Source: SIG636 sp045535465 (GTDB lineage Bacteria > Bacillota > Clostridia > Oscillospirales > CAG-382). Taken from it: a stretch of 9,380 bases of DNA. The DNA lies in NCBI GenBank assembly GCA_045535465.1, contig JAZSLS010000021.1, positions 1 to 9,380 of the forward strand. The letters run 5' to 3'. The position numbers and the translations under genes are program-made. The notes under the pieces are model-generated. The model worked only from the letters and a program-made list of their open reading frames with translations. It was not told the DNA's origin and ran no database searches. Each line of letters opens with the position of its first letter. Positions within the stretch are counted from its first letter, which is position 1. Shown here one piece after another: positions 6,334 through 9,380 of this stretch.

Positions 6334-7002
6334 ATGAATTGTAACGTATGCGGCGCTCCTTTAAAGGAAGATGCAGCTTTTTGTATGAACTGCGGCTCTC
6401 CTGTTCAAATAAATCCTACTCAGCCTTTTGCAGAGCCTGGCGTTAACACACCTGCCGAGACACAGCAACAGTCTCAGCAACCACCGCAGCAGGCTTCTTT
6501 TAACTATGTTCCTAATCAGCCTCAATTCCCGCCTCAGCAGCCTCCGCAGTTCCCACCTCAGCAGCCTCCGCAGTTCCCGCCTCAGCAGCCTCCGCAATTT
6601 CCGTCTCAGCAGCCTCCGCAATTTCAATATAATCCCCAAGCTCAGCAGCAGTATAACCAGCCTTATGAGCAGAATCAGTACACGCCTGTTCCGCCTACCT
6701 ATATGTTGGTTTCCGAAACTGTTCCCGGCAAGGGGCTTGGCATAGCTTCTATGGTTACGGGGATATTGTCCCTTGTTTTCACCTGTTTTCCCATTATCTC
6801 CGTTCCCCTTTCTTTAGCGGGAATTATAATGGGCATCATAAGCTTAATGAAGGCAAAAAAAGCACACAAAACGTGTGCTCCCGCAATTACGGGTGTTATT
6901 TGCAGCGGAGTCGGTGTTCTGTTTATGCTTGCCGTATACGGTGATTCCTTGCTGTCTTTTTTAGGCTCAAACATCGGCTTAGGCGCAGCGGAAGATTTTT
7001 AA
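6334..7002 (+). CDS. Zinc-ribbon, Pro/Gln-repeat, DUF4190-like membrane protein
   Basis: The protein has 222 residues and its function is unknown. An N-terminal zinc ribbon (1-22) has two CxxC knuckles, C3/C6 and C17/C20. A flexible Pro/Gln-rich segment (about 25-120) follows and includes four copies of an 8-residue PPQFPPQQ-type unit. The C-terminal part (about 134-205) has hydrophobic stretches GIASMVTGILSLVF, PLSLAGIIMGIISLM (followed by KAKKAHK) and AITGVICSGVGVLFMLAV, in the pattern of DUF4190-type proteins. There is no signal peptide, so the ribbon probably faces the cytoplasm. The start is firm: AGGAGG (6321-6326) lies 7 nt upstream. It is divergent from the TetR-family gene and followed by a DUF2752-like gene on the same strand. 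Confidence 0.85.
   Translation: MNCNVCGAPLKEDAAFCMNCGSPVQINPTQPFAEPGVNTPAETQQQSQQPPQQASFNYVPNQPQFPPQQPPQFPPQQPPQFPPQQPPQFPSQQPPQFQYNPQAQQQYNQPYEQNQYTPVPPTYMLVSETVPGKGLGIASMVTGILSLVFTCFPIISVPLSLAGIIMGIISLMKAKKAHKTCAPAITGVICSGVGVLFMLAVYGDSLLSFLGSNIGLGAAEDF
6526..6621 (+). repeat. Four tandem 24-bp in-frame repeats
   Basis: Four adjacent 24-bp units begin at 6526, 6550, 6574 and 6598. They differ only by single substitutions (C to T at the unit start, G to A or T in the Pro codon, G to A at the unit end). Each encodes FPPQQPPQ, with one Pro to Ser change in the last unit. The period is a multiple of three, so copy number can vary without a frameshift. Confidence 0.95.
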
Positions 7003-7013
7003 AACAGGACTTT

Positions 7014-7044
7014 AAGGCAGTTGCATTTTTGCAATTGCCTTTTT
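7014..7044 (+). terminator. Hairpin between the two membrane-protein genes (terminator or attenuator)
   Basis: AAGGCAGTTGCA (7014-7025) pairs with TGCAATTGCCTT (7030-7041) over 12 bp, with one G-U pair and a TTTT loop, and runs into TTTTT (7040-7044). It lies 11 nt after the stop codon of the zinc-ribbon gene and 13 nt before the next start. No promoter is evident for the downstream gene, so partial read-through is a reasonable reading. Confidence 0.7.
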
Positions 7045-7057
7045 AAAAGGTGCTTTT

Positions 7058-7459
7058 ATGAAAAACGCTTTTAAAAACAAACGCCTTAACGTTTTGATTG
7101 CAGATGGAGCTTTACTTGTTTTAGCCTTGTTTGCAAAGCGCATTGCAGCGCTTATGATAAAGCATATCCCGCCCTGTGTATTTTTGGAGCGTGGTATACT
7201 TTGCCCCTCTTGCGGCGGCACACGCTGTATTCAAAGCTTTTTTAGCGGGGATATTTCCGAAGCGTTCTACTACAACGCTTATTTTGCAGCTATGATATTC
7301 TACGTCGCCGCCGTGCTTATTCTAATAAACCTTTACTGCCTTTTCGATATAAAAAAGATGCGTAAAATTATTAGAGTTACAGCAGGCAAGGAGACTATCA
7401 TTACACTGGCGGTTGGGTTTATAATTTTCGGCATAGTAAGGGCTATTATACGTCAATAG
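7058..7459 (+). CDS. DUF2752-family small membrane protein
   Basis: The 133-residue protein has three predicted membrane segments (about 11-33, 75-96 and 112-131). Between the first two lies the family signature C49-P-S-C52-G-G-T-R56, followed by a short amphipathic stretch (FFSGDISEAFYYN) that matches the DUF2752 pattern CPxCGxTR...GD...A...N. The biochemical role of this family is not established; the Cys pair suggests metal or redox chemistry, but that is inference. The start is supported by AAAAGG (7045-7050), 7 nt upstream. The gene follows the zinc-ribbon/DUF4190-like gene on the same strand with a hairpin between. Its stop codon lies in a 15-bp tandem duplication. Confidence 0.85.
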   Translation: MKNAFKNKRLNVLIADGALLVLALFAKRIAALMIKHIPPCVFLERGILCPSCGGTRCIQSFFSGDISEAFYYNAYFAAMIFYVAAVLILINLYCLFDIKKMRKIIRVTAGKETIITLAVGFIIFGIVRAIIRQ

Positions 7460-7483
7460 GCTTAGGAGCAATAGGCTTAGGGG
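7454..7483. repeat. 15-bp tandem duplication across a stop codon
   Basis: CAATAGGCTTAGGAG (7454-7468) is followed directly by CAATAGGCTTAGGGG (7469-7483), with a single mismatch. The first copy contains the TAG stop of the DUF2752-family gene (7457-7459). The second copy contributes most of the left arm of the following terminator hairpin. Confidence 0.9.
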
Positions 7484-7513
7484 GCATTTTGCCACCCCAA
7501 GCCTTGTTTTTTT
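7473..7513 (+). terminator. Terminator after the DUF2752-family gene
   Basis: AGGCTT-A-GGGG (7473-7483) pairs with CCCC-AAGCCT (7495-7504), with a bulged A at 7479 and possible further pairs inside. A run of seven T residues follows (7507-7513). This ends the membrane-protein unit and insulates it from the ribosomal promoter downstream. Confidence 0.85.
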
Positions 7514-7546
7514 AGGCGTTTTTATGTACTTTTTTTAAAAAAACTA

Positions 7547-7575
7547 TTGCAAAAAGAAAAAAACGGTGGTATACT
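7547..7575 (+). promoter_or_regulatory. Promoter of the rpsB-tsf operon
   Basis: TTGCAA (7547-7552), a 17-nt spacer and TATACT (7570-7575) form a sigma-A promoter with a start near 7582. An A-rich stretch occupies part of the spacer, and A/T runs upstream (7531-7543) could act as an UP-like element. The leader to the rpsB ATG is about 128 nt. Confidence 0.8.
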
Positions 7576-7581
7576 TATAAG

Positions 7582-7709
7582 GCTTGAGACTTTTGCGTAT
7601 TTGGCAAGGTCAAAGCAATACACACGGCGTTCTGCGGGCAAGGTCGTTCGTACTGAACGGTGCAACCGTAAATTCAAAAAGCGCCGGTGGTTAAACCTTG
7701 GAGGACATT
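7582..7709 (+). promoter_or_regulatory. rpsB 5' leader, candidate autoregulatory RNA
   Basis: The leader can form several local hairpins: CGTTC/GAACG (7645-7649 with 7655-7659), which excludes ACGGT/ACCGT (7657-7661 with 7665-7669), and TTTG/CAAA plus GTA/TAC around 7597-7621. GGCAAGGTC occurs twice (7603-7611 and 7637-7645). Each copy contains CAAGGT, the exact complement of ACCTTG (7695-7700), which directly adjoins the SD GGAGG (7700-7704). S2 is known to repress its own operon in E. coli through the rpsB leader. Whether this leader does the same is inference. Confidence 0.5.
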
Positions 7710-8438
7710 ATGTCAGTAATCTCTATGAAACAGCTTCTCGAAGCAGGTGTTCATTTTGGACACCAGACCAGAAGATGGAACCCCAAAATGGCTGAGTACA
7801 TCTTCACCGAAAGAAACGGCATATACATCATCGACCTTCAGAAGACCGTTAAGAAGGTTGAAGAAGCTTATATGTTCGTTCGTGATACCGTTCTTAACGG
7901 TGGCGAAATTCTCTTTGTTGGTACAAAGAAGCAGGCTCAGGACGCTATCAAGGATGAAGCTCTCAGAGCTGAAATGTACTACGTAAACGTTCGTTGGCTT
8001 GGCGGTATGCTTACCAACTTCAAGACCATTAAGAAGAGCATTGCAAGACTTCACAATCTTGAAAAGATGGCTTCTGACGGTACCTTTGATCTCCTTCCCA
8101 AGAAGGAAGTTGCTTCCCTCCAGAAGGAAATAGCTGACCTTGAACGTAACCTTGGCGGTATCAAGAATATGAAGGGTCTTCCCTCCGCTATATTTATAGT
8201 TGACCCCAAGAAGGAAAAGAACGCTGTTGCAGAAGCAAGAAAGCTTGGTATCCCCGTTGTTGCTATCGTTGATACTAACTGTGACCCCGATGAAGTTGAC
8301 TACGTTATCCCCGGTAACGATGACGCTATCCGTGCTATTAAGCTTATCGCTTCCGTTATGACCGATGCTATCATCGAAGGTAAGCAGGGCGAGCAGTTCA
8401 CCGACTCTACCGAAGAAGCTGAAGAAGCAGCTGAGTAA
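7710..8438 (+). CDS. rpsB: 30S ribosomal protein S2
   Basis: S2 is a small-subunit protein of the 30S head-body junction, needed for S1 binding in many bacteria and for translation initiation. The 242 residues are close to the usual length. Family motifs are clear: LLEAGVHFGHQTRRWNPKM near the N terminus, YIIDLQKTV, VRWLGGMLTNFKTI, and IVDTNCDPDEVDYVIPGNDD followed by AIRAIKLI. The tail is Glu/Ala-rich. I chose ATG 7710, which has GGAGG (7700-7704) 5 nt upstream, over the in-frame TTG at 7698 that overlaps this SD. It is the first gene of the rpsB-tsf operon. No terminator lies in the 39-nt gap before tsf. Confidence 0.98.
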   Translation: MSVISMKQLLEAGVHFGHQTRRWNPKMAEYIFTERNGIYIIDLQKTVKKVEEAYMFVRDTVLNGGEILFVGTKKQAQDAIKDEALRAEMYYVNVRWLGGMLTNFKTIKKSIARLHNLEKMASDGTFDLLPKKEVASLQKEIADLERNLGGIKNMKGLPSAIFIVDPKKEKNAVAEARKLGIPVVAIVDTNCDPDEVDYVIPGNDDAIRAIKLIASVMTDAIIEGKQGEQFTDSTEEAEEAAE

Positions 8439-8477
8439 TCAGTTTTATATTTAAATATTTGAAAGGAATTGATATAT

Positions 8478-9380
8478 ATGGCTATTACCGCACAAATGGT
8501 TAACGACCTTCGTAAAAAGACCGGTATCGGTATGATGGAGTGCAAAAAGGCACTTGTTGAAGCTAACGGCGATGCTGATGAAGCTATAAAGATTCTCCGC
8601 GAAAAAGGTCTTGCTGTGGCAGCGAAAAAGGCTGATAGAGTTGCTGCTGAAGGCGTTGTTGATATAATGAAGAGCGAAGATGGTCTCACCACAGCTATCC
8701 TCGAAGTAAACTCAGAGACAGACTTCGTTGCAAAGAACGCTTCCTTTAAGGAATTCGTTAGAGATATTCTTGCAACTATCGTTAAGAACAAGCCCGCTAA
8801 CCTTGAAGCTCTTCTTGAGATGACCCTTGAAGGTAGTGAGCTTACCGTTGAACAGGCTCGCAAGGATAAGGTTTTTGCTATCGGCGAAAACATAACCATT
8901 CGTCGTTTTGTTATCGTCGAAGGTGTTACCGGTAGCTACATTCACAACGCAGGCGCTCTTGCCGTTGTTGCGAAGTTTGAAACTGAAGTTGAACAGTCTG
9001 ATGCATTTGCTGAATTTGCAAAGAATATTTGTATGCAGATCGCTGCTATGAACGCTACCTACGTTTGCAAGAACTGTGTTCCCGCAGAAGTTATCGAAAA
9101 CGAAAAGAGTATTCTTCTTGCTCAGATTTCTAACGACGAAGCTATGGCTAACAAGCCCGACGCTGTTAAGGCAAAGATGGTAGAAGGCAGAATTAACAAG
9201 TTCTATCAGACAGCTTGTCTTGTTGATCAAGCGTACGTTAAGGATGACTCTATTACTATCGCTAAGTACATCGAAGATACCGAGAAGGCTCTTGGTGGCG
9301 CAATCAAAGTTGCTTCCTTCATCAAGCTTGAACGCGGCGAAGGTATTGAAAAAAGAGAAGACGATTTCGCAGCGGAAATC
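8478..9380 (+). CDS. tsf: Elongation factor Ts (3' end cut by window)
   Basis: EF-Ts is the guanine-nucleotide exchange factor that regenerates EF-Tu-GTP in the cytoplasm. The frame is open for 301 codons from ATG 8478 to the window edge with no stop. The N terminus carries the UBA-like LRKKTGIGMMECKKAL. T81-D-F-V84 is the motif that contacts EF-Tu. The core contains KMVEGRINKFYQTACLVDQ, and the visible end reads DDFAAEI, close to where family members finish, so probably only a few codons are missing. The start follows AAAGGA (8462-8467) at 10-nt spacing. The gap after rpsB (8439-8477) contains an AT-rich palindrome (8447-8458) but no terminator, so the two genes are cotranscribed. Confidence 0.97.
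   Translation, partial: MAITAQMVNDLRKKTGIGMMECKKALVEANGDADEAIKILREKGLAVAAKKADRVAAEGVVDIMKSEDGLTTAILEVNSETDFVAKNASFKEFVRDILATIVKNKPANLEALLEMTLEGSELTVEQARKDKVFAIGENITIRRFVIVEGVTGSYIHNAGALAVVAKFETEVEQSDAFAEFAKNICMQIAAMNATYVCKNCVPAEVIENEKSILLAQISNDEAMANKPDAVKAKMVEGRINKFYQTACLVDQAYVKDDSITIAKYIEDTEKALGGAIKVASFIKLERGEGIEKREDDFAAEI

Noticed and set aside
6526..6621. Repeat array considered as CRISPR
   Set aside because: The units are directly adjacent without spacers, in frame within a coding sequence, and encode a Pro/Gln repeat.
7547..7795. Plus-strand open frame across the rpsB leader
   Set aside because: It would begin inside the -35 box of the rpsB promoter, runs out of frame into rpsB, and its basic composition fits structured leader sequence read as codons.
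8447..8458. ATATTTAAATAT palindrome between rpsB and tsf as a terminator
   Set aside because: The stem is only A-T pairs with no GC core and no T-run. It is best read as AT-rich intergenic sequence in a continuous operon.

Overview
The window looks like ordinary chromosome from a Clostridia-type Firmicute, probably a gut Oscillospiraceae or Lachnospiraceae relative. The genus is inference. The grounds are near-consensus sigma-A promoters (TTGACA, 17-18 nt spacer, TATAAT-like), strong purine-rich Shine-Dalgarno (SD) sites, hairpin plus T-tract terminators, CCA-encoding tRNA genes, a Ser/Glu-rich lipoprotein, and a methionine synthase whose activation domain is a separate gene. I see no mobile element, CRISPR array, phage gene or defence cassette.

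Layout. 1-343: a minus-strand tRNA operon, tRNA-Leu(UAA) then initiator tRNA-fMet(CAU), with a consensus promoter on its right and a perfect 12-bp terminator hairpin on its left. 439-1515 (minus): a lipoprotein with a degenerate class A beta-lactamase/PBP-like domain. 1516-1651: a compact divergent promoter region with nested TGACA dyads. 1652-5546 (plus): a one-carbon/methionine operon, metF, a stand-alone MetH activation-domain gene, and metH (homocysteine, pterin, cap and B12 domains only). It ends in a 13-bp hairpin shared with the convergent TetR-family gene (minus, TTG start at 6162). 6163-6333: a second divergent promoter region rich in dyads. 6334-7459 (plus): two small membrane-protein genes, zinc-ribbon/Pro-Gln-repeat/DUF4190-like and DUF2752-like, separated by a hairpin. 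7460-7709: a terminator, then the promoter and about 130-nt leader of the ribosomal operon. 7710-9380 (plus): rpsB, then tsf cut by the window edge.

How the genes work together. MetF makes 5-methyl-tetrahydrofolate. MetH passes its methyl group through cobalamin to homocysteine. The separate activation protein would rescue MetH when its cobalamin is oxidised, using S-adenosylmethionine and an electron donor that is not encoded here. The TetR protein may control itself and the divergent membrane-protein pair. rpsB and tsf form the classical S2/EF-Ts operon.

No clearly new system is present. The points most worth a second look are the split methionine synthase without a visible SAM riboswitch, the beta-lactamase-like lipoprotein lacking the Glu166 omega loop, the dyad-rich divergent promoters, and the rpsB leader with two copies of a sequence complementary to the stretch beside the start-site SD.
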